Shown in pieces: positions 1 to 5,326 of a DNA stretch of 6,257 bases. The stretch's first letter is position 1, and the number at the start of each line of letters is the position of its first letter. The DNA is from Caryophanales bacterium (GTDB lineage: Bacteria; Bacillota_I; Bacilli_A; RFN20; CAG-288), in contig JAJVUU010000084.1 of assembly GCA_021621525.1 (NCBI GenBank), positions 1-6,257 on the forward strand. Reading direction: 5' to 3'. A program made the position numbers and the translations under genes. Under the pieces are notes generated by a model. The model searched no databases, had not been told where the DNA came from, and worked only from the letters and a program-made list of their open reading frames with translations.

Positions 1-92
1 TGCTCGCTTTGCTCGAGGCGGACAAGTTATCCAAAGACCCCAACGTCAAGGGCCTGGACGTCGAAGATGCCCTGAGAGAGCTTAAGAAATGA
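1..92 (+). CDS. RelB/DinJ-type antitoxin, C-terminal end only (partial at window edge)
   Basis: An open frame enters from the left edge (first full codon at base 3) and ends at TGA 90-92, giving 29 residues ending in EDALRELKK. This is a charged tail of the kind that wraps the toxin in DinJ/RelB antitoxins; the ribbon-helix-helix DNA-binding half lies outside the window. The stop overlaps the start of the next gene in an ATGA arrangement, the usual translational coupling of an antitoxin to its toxin, and that toxin is clearly YafQ-like, whose known partner is DinJ. The assignment rests mainly on this context and on the tail's composition, since the diagnostic N-terminus is missing. Its product would neutralise the toxin and, with it, repress the shared promoter upstream of the window. 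Confidence 0.75.
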   Translation, partial: LALLEADKLSKDPNVKGLDVEDALRELKK

Positions 93-373
93 GCATGCTG
101 AAGGTTGTCTGGACGTCTCAGTTCAAGAAGGACTACAAGGCGGCCATGAAGAGCCATCTCGACATGGACCTCCTCGATGGCGCCATCATGAGTTTGGCCA
201 ACCGGGAGGAATTGGATCCCAAATACAAGGACCATCCATTATCCGGGAATTGGAAATCGTTCATGGAATGCCACATCAAGCCCGATTGGCTTCTCATCTA
301 CAGAATAGAGAACGACAAGCTCATCCTGACGTTGGCCAGAACCGGCTCTCACAGTAACCTGTTCGGGAAATAA
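89..373 (+). CDS. yafQ: YafQ-family mRNA interferase toxin (RelE/ParE superfamily)
   Basis: This 94-residue protein is the toxin of a DinJ-YafQ type II module. YafQ binds the ribosome and cleaves mRNA at the A site. The family signature is plain: YKDHPLSGNWK at about 46-56, then CHIKPDWLLIYR at 61-72 and ARTGSHSNLFG at 83-93. Residues His49, His62, Asp66 and His88 line up with the histidine/aspartate set known to matter in E. coli YafQ (His50, His63, Asp67, His87), and Phe92 with its C-terminal Phe, so the enzyme looks intact. Length is normal for the family. The ATG at 89 overlaps the antitoxin stop at 90-92; an in-frame ATG at 95 is an alternative start two codons on. No strong ribosome binding site is visible, which fits coupling to antitoxin translation. 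A terminator follows directly after the TAA. Confidence 0.93.
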   Translation: MSMLKVVWTSQFKKDYKAAMKSHLDMDLLDGAIMSLANREELDPKYKDHPLSGNWKSFMECHIKPDWLLIYRIENDKLILTLARTGSHSNLFGK

Positions 374-405
374 GGCGTTTGCTTCGGCAGATGCCTTTTT
401 CTTTT
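374..405 (+). terminator. Rho-independent terminator of the yafQ operon (UUCG tetraloop)
   Basis: The base after the yafQ stop begins a 9-base-pair stem, GGCGTTTGC (374-382) with GCAGATGCC (387-395), including two G-U pairs. It is closed by a TTCG loop (383-386), an exceptionally stable tetraloop, and followed by TTTTTCTTTT (396-405). This ends the antitoxin-toxin transcript before it runs antisense into the convergent pilin-like gene. Confidence 0.92.
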
Positions 406-466
406 GCTTCGCTGCTTCTGAACGCAAAACCTTTTCGTACCAATATTTTCGCAAACATATTCTGTT

Positions 467-757
467 CTACATCTGTGACTTGACCCAGTCCTCCAAGATG
501 GGGACAGCGATCTTCAATGCCAATATCAGAACGAAGATCAACACGAAGCCGATGACGGCTCCGATCAGATCCTTCTTGGCTTTCTCTCTCGAGTTCTGCT
601 CGTCCGCCTTGGAGATCTTCACCCCAAGGAAGATGCAGTAGATGGTGCCGACCGCGACAACGATGGCAATCGCAGGCCAGAGTATGGCGTCGAGTATCTC
701 CAGTATCGGCTGGATCACCGGATAGAAATCAACGTCGGTCAAAACAATCGTGTTCAA
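467..757 (-). CDS. Pilin-like small membrane protein of conjugative type IV secretion (T4SS_pilin / VirB2-like)
   Basis: The 96-residue product has a short N-terminal segment, a hydrophobic helix at about 26-46 (WPAIAIVVAVGTIYCIFLG), a polar basic loop (KISKADEQNSREKAKKDL), and a second helix at about 64-86, ending in a short amphipathic tail. This two-helix plan with an A-x(5-7)-REKAKK-type loop resembles the VirB2/TrbC-like pilin subunits of Bacillota and mollicute conjugative elements; in that family the subunit sits in the membrane and may assemble into a channel or filament. The start is TTG at 757-755, chosen because AAAGGAGG (773-766) lies 7 bases upstream. No other conjugation gene is present in the window, so its job here is uncertain; a holin-like or other small membrane protein remains possible. 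It is divergent from fic and shares a motif-rich control region with it. Confidence 0.6.
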   Translation of the reverse strand: MNTIVLTDVDFYPVIQPILEILDAILWPAIAIVVAVGTIYCIFLGVKISKADEQNSREKAKKDLIGAVIGFVLIFVLILALKIAVPILEDWVKSQM

Positions 758-773
758 ATCATTTCCTCCTTTT
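758..773 (-). promoter_or_regulatory. Ribosome binding site deciding a TTG start, overlapping a two-codon ATG mini-ORF
   Basis: On the minus strand AAAGGAGG is followed by AAATGAT and then the TTG start, a 7-base spacing. The ATG at 762-760 is only about 2 bases from the ribosome binding site and is out of frame, reading ATG-ATT-TGA, its stop overlapping the TTG. No in-frame ATG exists near the start. The TTG call is therefore firm, with possible interference from the mini-ORF. Confidence 0.7.
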
Positions 774-779
774 ATATTT

Positions 780-877
780 GTTCCGATATATTCTATTTAG
801 CTATACCGATAGTTGTTATTGTTCCGATGATTTCATATAATAGTACCGATGGAGGTTATATATATGTATATCGGAAC
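780..877. promoter_or_regulatory. Array of five GTTCCGATA-like motifs: probable operator of the divergent pilin/fic control region
   Basis: Five related 9-base sites are visible: GTTCCGATA (780-788), TATACCGATA near 802-811, GTTCCGATG (821-829), GTACCGATG (843-851), and TATCGGAAC (869-877), which is the exact reverse complement of the first. The CCGAT cores start at 783, 806, 824 and 846, and the inverted core lies at 870-874, so steps are roughly 18-24 bases, near two helical turns. The third copy lies between the -35 and -10 of the fic promoter and the fourth over its expected start point; the first covers the likely start of minus-strand transcription. The fifth is inside the first codons of fic. 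The likely ligand is the HTH domain of the Fic protein itself (inference). Confidence 0.55.
813..841 (+). promoter_or_regulatory. Sigma-A-type promoter of fic
   Basis: TTGTTA (813-818) and TATAAT (836-841) are separated by 17 bases. The -10 is a perfect consensus and the -35 matches 4 of 6. It lies 22 bases before the fic start codon, so transcription would begin near 848, just before GGAGG at 851-855. For the minus-strand gene, a possible -10 TAGAAT lies at 795-790, but I see no good matching -35. Confidence 0.7.
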
Positions 878-1787
878 AAAAGAAGTTGCAGAAAGATGGG
901 GAATCTCTGAAAGACGAATCAGAACGCTTTGTCGCAGTGGCAAGATTGACGGAGCCGTCCTAGAGGGCAAGACGTGGAGAATCCCAAGCGACGCCAAGAA
1001 GCCCGTAGACGGGAGAGAATCCGCCAAAGGCGTTCTTTCCACCATCGCTGAGCTGAAGCAAGAGCTCGATTCGCTTCGTCCCCTCACCCCTGATGAAGTC
1101 AAAGCGTTAAACGACCAGTTCGCCGTCGAATACACTTACAACTCCAATGCCATAGAGGGTAACACTCTTACTCTCCATGAAACGGATCTCGTCTTGCGTG
1201 GGCTGACTATCGACAAGAAGCCTCTGAAAGACCATCTCGACGTCGTCGGACATAAAGAAGCTTTCGACTTCGTCTCCGGACTCGTGAAGGACAAAGAGCC
1301 TCTTTCCGAATGGGTTATCAAGCAGATTCATTTCCTGGTTCTGGGAAGAGACATCCAACATAGAGGGGTGTACCGCAGCGTTCCGGTCTACATCTCCGGT
1401 GCTAAGACTCAGACGGCAGAGCCCGTGTTGATTCCCGAGAAAGTCCAGGAGCTTCTCAAATGGTATCAGGCGAACAATCAGGATGACTTTCTTACGAAAA
1501 TTGCATTGTTCCATCTGCGTTTCGAGTCCATCCATCCCTTCATCGACGGGAATGGAAGAACCGGACGTCTTTTAGTGAACTTAGAGCTCATGAAACTCGG
1601 TTACCCTCCAATCGATATCAAATTCACGGACAGAAAGGCTTATTACGACGCCTTCGATTCTTATGCGGAAGCGGACTCGCCAAAGGCAATGTTCAAGCTT
1701 TTTGCCAAGTACCTAACCGAACGGCTTAGAAGATACATAGAAACCGTTAGAACCGCCGAACAGATTGCCAAGCAAAGAGAACGATGA
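864..1787 (+). CDS. Fic family protein with N-terminal helix-turn-helix domain (class II Fic, probable AMP-transferase)
   Basis: Fic enzymes move AMP or related groups from nucleotides onto target hydroxyls. In this 307-residue protein residues 1-45 form an excisionase/MerR-like DNA-binding domain (TKEVAERWGISERRIRTLCR, then GKTWRIPSDAKKP). A helical linker leads to the Fic core. Residues 94-99, SNAIEG, match the inhibitory (S/T)xxxE(G/N) motif N-terminal to the core, which defines class II, self-inhibited Fic proteins. The flap lies around 175-187 (VYISGAKTQTAEP). The catalytic loop HPFIDGNGRTGR (224-235) fits HPFx(D/E)GNGRxxR completely, so activity is expected once inhibition is relieved. 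The start is ATG 864, with GGAGG 8 bases upstream; an in-frame ATG at 849 would overlap that site and is unlikely. The gene has its own promoter and no visible antitoxin neighbour, as expected for a self-inhibited Fic. Its substrate cannot be told from sequence. Confidence 0.93.
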   Translation: MYIGTKEVAERWGISERRIRTLCRSGKIDGAVLEGKTWRIPSDAKKPVDGRESAKGVLSTIAELKQELDSLRPLTPDEVKALNDQFAVEYTYNSNAIEGNTLTLHETDLVLRGLTIDKKPLKDHLDVVGHKEAFDFVSGLVKDKEPLSEWVIKQIHFLVLGRDIQHRGVYRSVPVYISGAKTQTAEPVLIPEKVQELLKWYQANNQDDFLTKIALFHLRFESIHPFIDGNGRTGRLLVNLELMKLGYPPIDIKFTDRKAYYDAFDSYAEADSPKAMFKLFAKYLTERLRRYIETVRTAEQIAKQRER

Positions 1788-1811
1788 AATGAGTCCGTGT
1801 TTTCTCGTCAT

Positions 1812-1876
1812 GCGGGTTTCCCGCTGCCGACCCCGTCGGATAAGGGACTGACGCAGATTACACCAGTTCCTTATCC
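1812..1876. other. Three consecutive hairpins in the spacer after fic
   Basis: GCGGG-TTT-CCCGC (1812-1824), CCGAC-CCC-GTCGG (1827-1839) and a 13-base-pair arm GGATAAGGGACTG (1838-1850) with CAGTTCCTTATCC (1864-1876; one G-T pair) follow each other with almost no gap; the second and third share two bases. No run of T follows, so this is not a standard terminator, although it may protect the 3' end of the fic mRNA or act as a structured RNA or folded single-stranded DNA site. It is G+C-rich compared with the A+T-rich sequence just after it. Function unknown. Confidence 0.5.
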
Positions 1877-1934
1877 TGTTATGCAAGAGGCAAACTTTAG
1901 CATAATATTTGCACATATATAGCACTTGTTTTAC

Positions 1935-1963
1935 TTGTCTTTGTTCACCTAAGATGGTATAAT
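1935..1963 (+). promoter_or_regulatory. Promoter of the RelB-Doc toxin-antitoxin operon (extended -10)
   Basis: TTGTCT (1935-1940) and TATAAT (1958-1963) are spaced by 17 bases, and TGG before the -10 adds an extended -10 element. The -35 hexamer TTGTCT has an exact inverted partner AGACAA at 1972-1977, just after the expected start point, a possible operator pair for autoregulation by the antitoxin-toxin complex. AGGAGG at 1981-1986 is 7 bases from the antitoxin ATG. Confidence 0.75.
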
Positions 1964-1993
1964 AACTGCAGAGACAAATTAGGAGGCATATAT

Positions 1994-2248
1994 ATGGCAA
2001 GTGTAAACGTCACGATTCGAATGGATGCGGATGACAAGGCCAAGGCAGAGAAGCTCTTCTCCGAACTCGGGCTCACGATGAACGCCGCCTTCAACATGTT
2101 CGCCAAACAGTCCATAAGAGAGCAGGGCATCCCCTTCAAAGCCACTAAGAACCCCGGTATCCAATATTTGGATAGAAAGACGCTCATTGAGATGTCGGAG
2201 AAGTCAGACAAAAAGTATCACAAAGCCTATGAGGAACTGGCCAAATGA
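1994..2248 (+). CDS. RelB/DinJ-family ribbon-helix-helix antitoxin
   Basis: This 84-residue protein is the antitoxin of a type II module with the Doc-like toxin that follows. Its N-terminal half has the DinJ/RelB signature: a beta strand SVNVTIRMD (3-11), then helices through KAKAEKLFSELGLTMNAAFNMF and the tail of the DNA-binding unit at IREQGIPF (41-48). The C-terminal third is charged (EMSEKSDKKYHKAYEELAK), the part expected to fold on the toxin and block it. It carries a strong AGGAGG site and a clear promoter, so it should be made in excess. Its stop TGA (2246-2248) overlaps the toxin's ATG (2245). The odd point is the partner: RelB/DinJ proteins usually accompany RelE/YafQ-type toxins, whereas Doc usually pairs with Phd. 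It is also the second antitoxin of this broad family in the window. Confidence 0.92.
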   Translation: MASVNVTIRMDADDKAKAEKLFSELGLTMNAAFNMFAKQSIREQGIPFKATKNPGIQYLDRKTLIEMSEKSDKKYHKAYEELAK

Positions 2249-2622
2249 GCTGTTATTTTTCCAAAGATGACATACTTTTTATCCATTCAAAGCTGATAGA
2301 CGATTTCGGCGGGAGCGATGGAATCCGCGATGAAGGTATGCTGGACTCTGCGATAAACGCACCACTCCAGACCTTTGATTCCTCGGATCTATATCTGACC
2401 GACATCGACAAGATTGCAAGACTCTCTTTTGGGTTGGTAATGGATCATACATTCATTGACGGAAACAAGAGAATCGCCGCCAAGGTCTTGGATATGGGTC
2501 TTGATATGAACGGCATTCTTCTTAAGGCAACAAACGAAGAGGTAATCAAGGAATTCCTCGACCTTGCCGCTGGAAAAGTCGACCATCCGAGTTTCCTCTC
2601 CTGGGTCAATTCAAAAATCTGA
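2245..2622 (+). CDS. doc: Doc-like (death-on-curing) Fic-fold toxin
   Basis: The 125-residue protein matches the short Doc branch of the Fic fold. Known Doc phosphorylates elongation factor Tu and so stops translation. Two signatures are clear: GGSDGIRDEGMLDSAINAP (22-40), like the GGlxGlRDexxLxSAlxxP block of the family, and the active loop HTFIDGNKRIAA (68-79), the Doc-type HxFxDxNKR in which Lys75 replaces the Gly of true AMP-transferring Fic proteins. His68, Asp72, Asn74, Lys75 and Arg76 are all present, so the toxin appears intact. There is no internal inhibitory (S/T)xxxE(G/N) motif at its N-terminus, which fits control by a separate antitoxin. It overlaps the upstream antitoxin gene by four bases and is followed by its own terminator. 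The second residues are SCYFSKDDI; no alternative start is needed. Confidence 0.92.
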   Translation: MSCYFSKDDILFIHSKLIDDFGGSDGIRDEGMLDSAINAPLQTFDSSDLYLTDIDKIARLSFGLVMDHTFIDGNKRIAAKVLDMGLDMNGILLKATNEEVIKEFLDLAAGKVDHPSFLSWVNSKI

Positions 2623-2651
2623 TTTGCTGAAGTTCAACATTTTTCCGTTTC

Positions 2652-2675
2652 AGAAGGCTTAATCGCCTTCTTTTT
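2652..2675 (+). terminator. Rho-independent terminator of the RelB-Doc operon
   Basis: AGAAGGC (2652-2658), a 6-base loop TTAATC and GCCTTCT (2665-2671) form a perfect 7-base-pair stem running into TTTTT (2671-2675). It lies 29 bases after the doc stop. The T run reaches the stop codon of the convergent minus-strand gene (2677-2675). On the minus strand no T run follows the stem, so it should act in the plus direction only. Confidence 0.88.
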
Positions 2676-3415
2676 CATTTCTTAAAGAGGCGTTTCCGCT
2701 TCATGACGATGGTGGCTGAAACACCGACTACGGTAGCAAGGTCAAGAACAATCAGGGTAATTGCCCAGGCGTTCATCTGGAATTCAAGGGTGAAGCTATA
2801 GGTGCAGGTGTTGCCAAGACTGTCCTTGACAATGACTTGGTAGTTTCCGTAATCCTTCAGTTCCTGCCCCAGTTCGTAATCGATTCTCGTTCCGTCCTTG
2901 TAGACTTCGATGGTGTCTTCCTCGTTCATCGAATCGATAGTGACTATGCCATCGGCCTTGCCACCGTCCTCTACCCCGTTCAGGGTGATCTCAGGAGCGG
3001 TAGTGTCCAAACGCAGCGTCACGCTGTAGGTCTTTCCGTCTTTGGCGACGGATACGATTTCGCACCCTTCGCCGAGTTCATAGTCGATGGAAGTCTTCGC
3101 TTCCGGGCTTATAATGCGGAAGGACAACGTCTTGGAATTCCCGTAGGCGGCTGTGATGGTGGCGGTGTAGAGTCCCTCTTCCGAGATGGTTTCTCCAGGA
3201 TCGTATTCATATTGTTTTCCGTCTTTGGTCACGACGACGGTTACCTTCTCGTTAGGAGAGATGGTCACACCTTCGTTGGTGATTCCTACGTCGCAGACGT
3301 TGACGTCCACTCCGACCGTTTTGTCGATCACGATGACAAAGGAGTTCTTGTTGCCATAGGCGTCCTCGACGGTGATGAGGTATCTTCCCTCTTCGGTCAG
3401 CTTTTCCCCGAACGA
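2675..3415 (-). pseudogene. Downstream part of the Ig-repeat gene with C-terminal membrane anchor
   Basis: Immediately after the TAA the same frame continues with SFGEKLTEEGRYLITVEDAY and completes the interrupted repeat, followed by two more Ig-like repeats (KDGKQYEYDPGETISEEGLY; DTTAPEITLNGVEDGGKADG onward). The final segment has a hydrophobic helix, AWAITLIVLDLATVVGVSAT, and a cytoplasmic basic tail KRKRLFKK, with no LPxTG sorting motif, so the protein is membrane- rather than wall-anchored. A GTG at 3331-3329 could be called as a start but it has no ribosome binding site and falls inside a repeat (VIDKTVG), so I treat this part as the broken end of the long gene. It ends convergent with doc at TGA 2677-2675. 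Confidence 0.7.
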
Positions 3416-4166
3416 TTAGGGATAGGTTTCTCCGTCCTTGACTATGGAGACCATCGCTTCCTCATTTGCGGTGATGATGACATCATCGGATGTCGTCGCA
3501 TCTCCGCCGATGGATTTGCCATCAGAAGTATTCACGGAATAGTCGACCGTCTTATCGATAGAAAAAGTCTTTATGGTCTCGTTCCCGAGCTCATCGATGA
3601 CCTTTACGACATAGCTTCCCTCTTTGTCGAAGAGAGCACCGTTTTCGAACGGAATCTCTTCTCCTTTGTTGAGGGAACAGACGGCCTTTGAGACATCACC
3701 GTCTTCCCAGGATACGAATACATTGCCGTTGGTTGTCTTTCCGTCATCCACTCCTACCAGGCTGACATCCGGTGCGATGCAGTCGACGGAGAAGGAGTAG
3801 GTTCTGAAGTTATCCTCATCCATGGAATTGATGAGTTTGATCTCATAGCTTCCGGATGGCTCCGGATTCGACTTGATGTCAACGTTTCCACTGTAATCGA
3901 AGCGTAGGAATTCTCCGTCCTTGTAGATTTCGCAGAAGTATTTTCCGGCATCGTAGGAGAAGGAAACATTCCGGTTGGTCTTTCCGCCTTCTGCCACTCC
4001 CTGCAAGGCTCCTTGGGGCAAAGCCTTCACAAAGGAATACTCCTTGACGATGGTGCGACCGAAGTTGTCCTTGAGCACGACCTTGTAGTTCCCGCCTTTT
4101 CCGAACTCATAGTGAAGCTTGTCGGCGAATACGCCATCCATCTTCTTTCCGTCCTTGTAGATTTCG
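2892..4166 (-). repeat. DNA-level repeats encoding the (E)IYKDG box of the Ig-like domains
   Basis: The 18-base string CCGTCCTTGTAGATTTCG (plus-strand reading) occurs identically at 3915-3932 and 4149-4166 and with one change (GACTTCG) at 2892-2909. Spacings are 234 and 1023 bases, both multiples of three, so all copies encode the same E-(I/V)-Y-K-D-G segment in frame. Shorter relatives (TTTCCGTC) recur elsewhere in the gene. They are traces of domain duplication and possible sites for in-frame recombination. Confidence 0.75.
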
Positions 4167-5272
4167 AGCGATGTTATCGCCTGATTGTTCTCAGGAAGAG
4201 AGATGTCGATGGACACGGCGGTGTCGTCCTCATTGTTGCAGAAGCTAACCTGTTCCTCCTCACCGGAGATATAGACGGTGAATCCGATGGAATGGCCTAA
4301 TCGGTCAAAGGCTTTCACTTCGTATTTCCCGGCTTCGGCAATGGTAGGCATGGAATCGGATGGAATGTATCGTTCCGTCTTTCCGTTTCCTCTGATTTCC
4401 ACCTCAGCCCAATTGTCTCCGGATAGGATTTCCTTCACGGAGAAGGACTTGAGGTAGTAGGTGGAGCCGGTTGCAAGGCTCTCTTCGCCGATGGCGATTT
4501 CGGATGCTTCCGACCCATAGGTCTCTGCTACAGCCTTCAAACCCGGAGTCCGATGGTCGATGATGACCTGGTAGGAGCATTCGTTTCCTGCTCTGTCGGT
4601 CTCTGCAATCGTCCAGACTCCGCTTTCCCTGAGCTGCTCTCCTAGCGTTTTTCCGTATTCCAGTTCGACTTCCCTATCGTCTTTCTTCGCTACCGCCTTG
4701 ATGGCGTCTGTGTCGTTCTTTAGGACATACCCGTTGGCGATTCTTCCCTCGGTTCCATCGAAGTTCCAGGAATTGTCATATACTCCGGATGCCCTATCGG
4801 TTACGTCGGAATAAATGGCATCGGAAACGTATTCCTTTGCGTAGTGCTCGATGGCCTTATCGAGAAGATTCCCGTCGAAGTAAAAGAGCATCACATCCGG
4901 GTTTGATACGGATTTGTAGGACCAATAAATCCCAGTTCTAACCTCATCGTCATGGTTCTCCGAATCCCCGTTGTCGGCAATCTGGCCCTGAGACGGGAAC
5001 TTCGATACGTCATCGAGCTGATGCTCTTTGACATTCGCTTCTCTTTCGAGCCCTTTGGCATAATCCAAAGCATCCGCTTTGTCTTTGAAGTCCTTCTCTT
5101 TTCCGTCGAAAGAGACTCTGTACCACTTGCTTACGGCGAGGTCGTCATTGCTTTCGTTTTCCAGGAAATCCTTGTTGAAGCAAGGTGCGGTTCTGTCGAT
5201 CTCTGCGGTATAAGCAGTCTTGTTCCCCGCCTTGTCAGAGAGAACGAACTCATAAATTCCTTGTTCGTCCAC
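3416..5272 (-). CDS. Upstream part of the Ig-repeat gene (618 codons, first possible start GTG)
   Basis: This part, counted from GTG 5272-5270, contains a partial Ig-like repeat (1-30), a stretch of different character (about 31-200), and then Ig-like repeats at about 201-241 (end of one), 244-336, 341-416, 417-500, 501-575 and the start of another up to the TAA. Characteristic pieces are ETDRAGNECSYQVIIDHRTP, LVGVDDGKTTNGNVFVSW and VKVIDELGNETIKTFSID. The GTG has no convincing ribosome binding site, and the codons before it encode a lysine-rich run (KQKKKKSAYTKAQKK) without a start. If it were translated alone the product would lack both a signal peptide and the C-terminal anchor, so a functional stand-alone protein is unlikely. 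Confidence 0.55.
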   Translation of the reverse strand: MDEQGIYEFVLSDKAGNKTAYTAEIDRTAPCFNKDFLENESNDDLAVSKWYRVSFDGKEKDFKDKADALDYAKGLEREANVKEHQLDDVSKFPSQGQIADNGDSENHDDEVRTGIYWSYKSVSNPDVMLFYFDGNLLDKAIEHYAKEYVSDAIYSDVTDRASGVYDNSWNFDGTEGRIANGYVLKNDTDAIKAVAKKDDREVELEYGKTLGEQLRESGVWTIAETDRAGNECSYQVIIDHRTPGLKAVAETYGSEASEIAIGEESLATGSTYYLKSFSVKEILSGDNWAEVEIRGNGKTERYIPSDSMPTIAEAGKYEVKAFDRLGHSIGFTVYISGEEEQVSFCNNEDDTAVSIDISLPENNQAITSLEIYKDGKKMDGVFADKLHYEFGKGGNYKVVLKDNFGRTIVKEYSFVKALPQGALQGVAEGGKTNRNVSFSYDAGKYFCEIYKDGEFLRFDYSGNVDIKSNPEPSGSYEIKLINSMDEDNFRTYSFSVDCIAPDVSLVGVDDGKTTNGNVFVSWEDGDVSKAVCSLNKGEEIPFENGALFDKEGSYVVKVIDELGNETIKTFSIDKTVDYSVNTSDGKSIGGDATTSDDVIITANEEAMVSIVKDGETYP

Positions 5273-5326
5273 CTTTTTCTGTGCTTTTGTATAAGCTGAT
5301 TTCTTCTTTTTCTGTTTGTTATGCCT

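Larger units (their letters stand above)
2675..5272 (-). pseudogene. Broken gene for a membrane-anchored surface protein with Ig-like repeats
   Basis: Read on the minus strand, one frame runs about 865 codons, interrupted only by TAA at 3418-3416; the parts before and after are in the same frame and together make a coherent protein. It consists of about eight or nine bacterial Ig-like repeats of 75-95 residues with the recurring pattern IYKDG ... Y-x-x-G ... G-x-Y-x-V-x-x-x-D-x-x-GN ... F-x-I-D-x-T-A-P ... GV-x-D-GGKTN. It ends in a membrane helix and a basic tail, so it would be displayed on the cell surface in an adhesin-like or wall-associated role. At the 5' end the frame opens only after TAA at 5335-5333, has no ATG, no signal peptide and no ribosome binding site; the first residues lie in the middle of an Ig repeat (SDKAGNKTAYTAEIDRTAP). 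The gene thus appears both 5'-truncated and nonsense-mutated. Readthrough or sequencing error at the TAA cannot be ruled out. Confidence 0.75.

Noticed and set aside
239..454. 71-codon minus-strand frame overlapping yafQ and its terminator
   Set aside because: It is mainly the antisense of yafQ and runs through the terminator hairpin; no family pattern is present.
849..851. ATG at 849 as the fic start
   Set aside because: It overlaps the GGAGG site that is ideally spaced for ATG 864, leaves almost no leader after the -10 at 836-841, and adds five residues before the HTH with no support.
1107..1535. 142-codon minus-strand open frame inside fic (and others at 833-1135 and 1136-1321)
   Set aside because: The plus-strand Fic protein over the same bases has all family motifs; the antisense frames have no start signals or recognisable features.
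1878..1905. GTTATGC beside a long hairpin, resembling the end of an integron attC site
   Set aside because: GTTATGC does not fit GTTRRRY, no matching RYYYAAC lies at the other end, and the neighbouring genes have different orientations and their own promoters.
3329..3331. GTG as an independent start for the downstream Ig-repeat part
   Set aside because: It is a Val codon within a repeat (FVIVIDKTVG), has no ribosome binding site, and 28 in-frame codons before it also fit the repeat pattern.
2837..3691. 284-codon plus-strand open frame opposite the Ig-repeat gene
   Set aside because: It is antisense to repeats with clear protein pattern on the minus strand, has no ribosome binding site, crosses the TAA site on the other strand, and its translation resembles no known domain.
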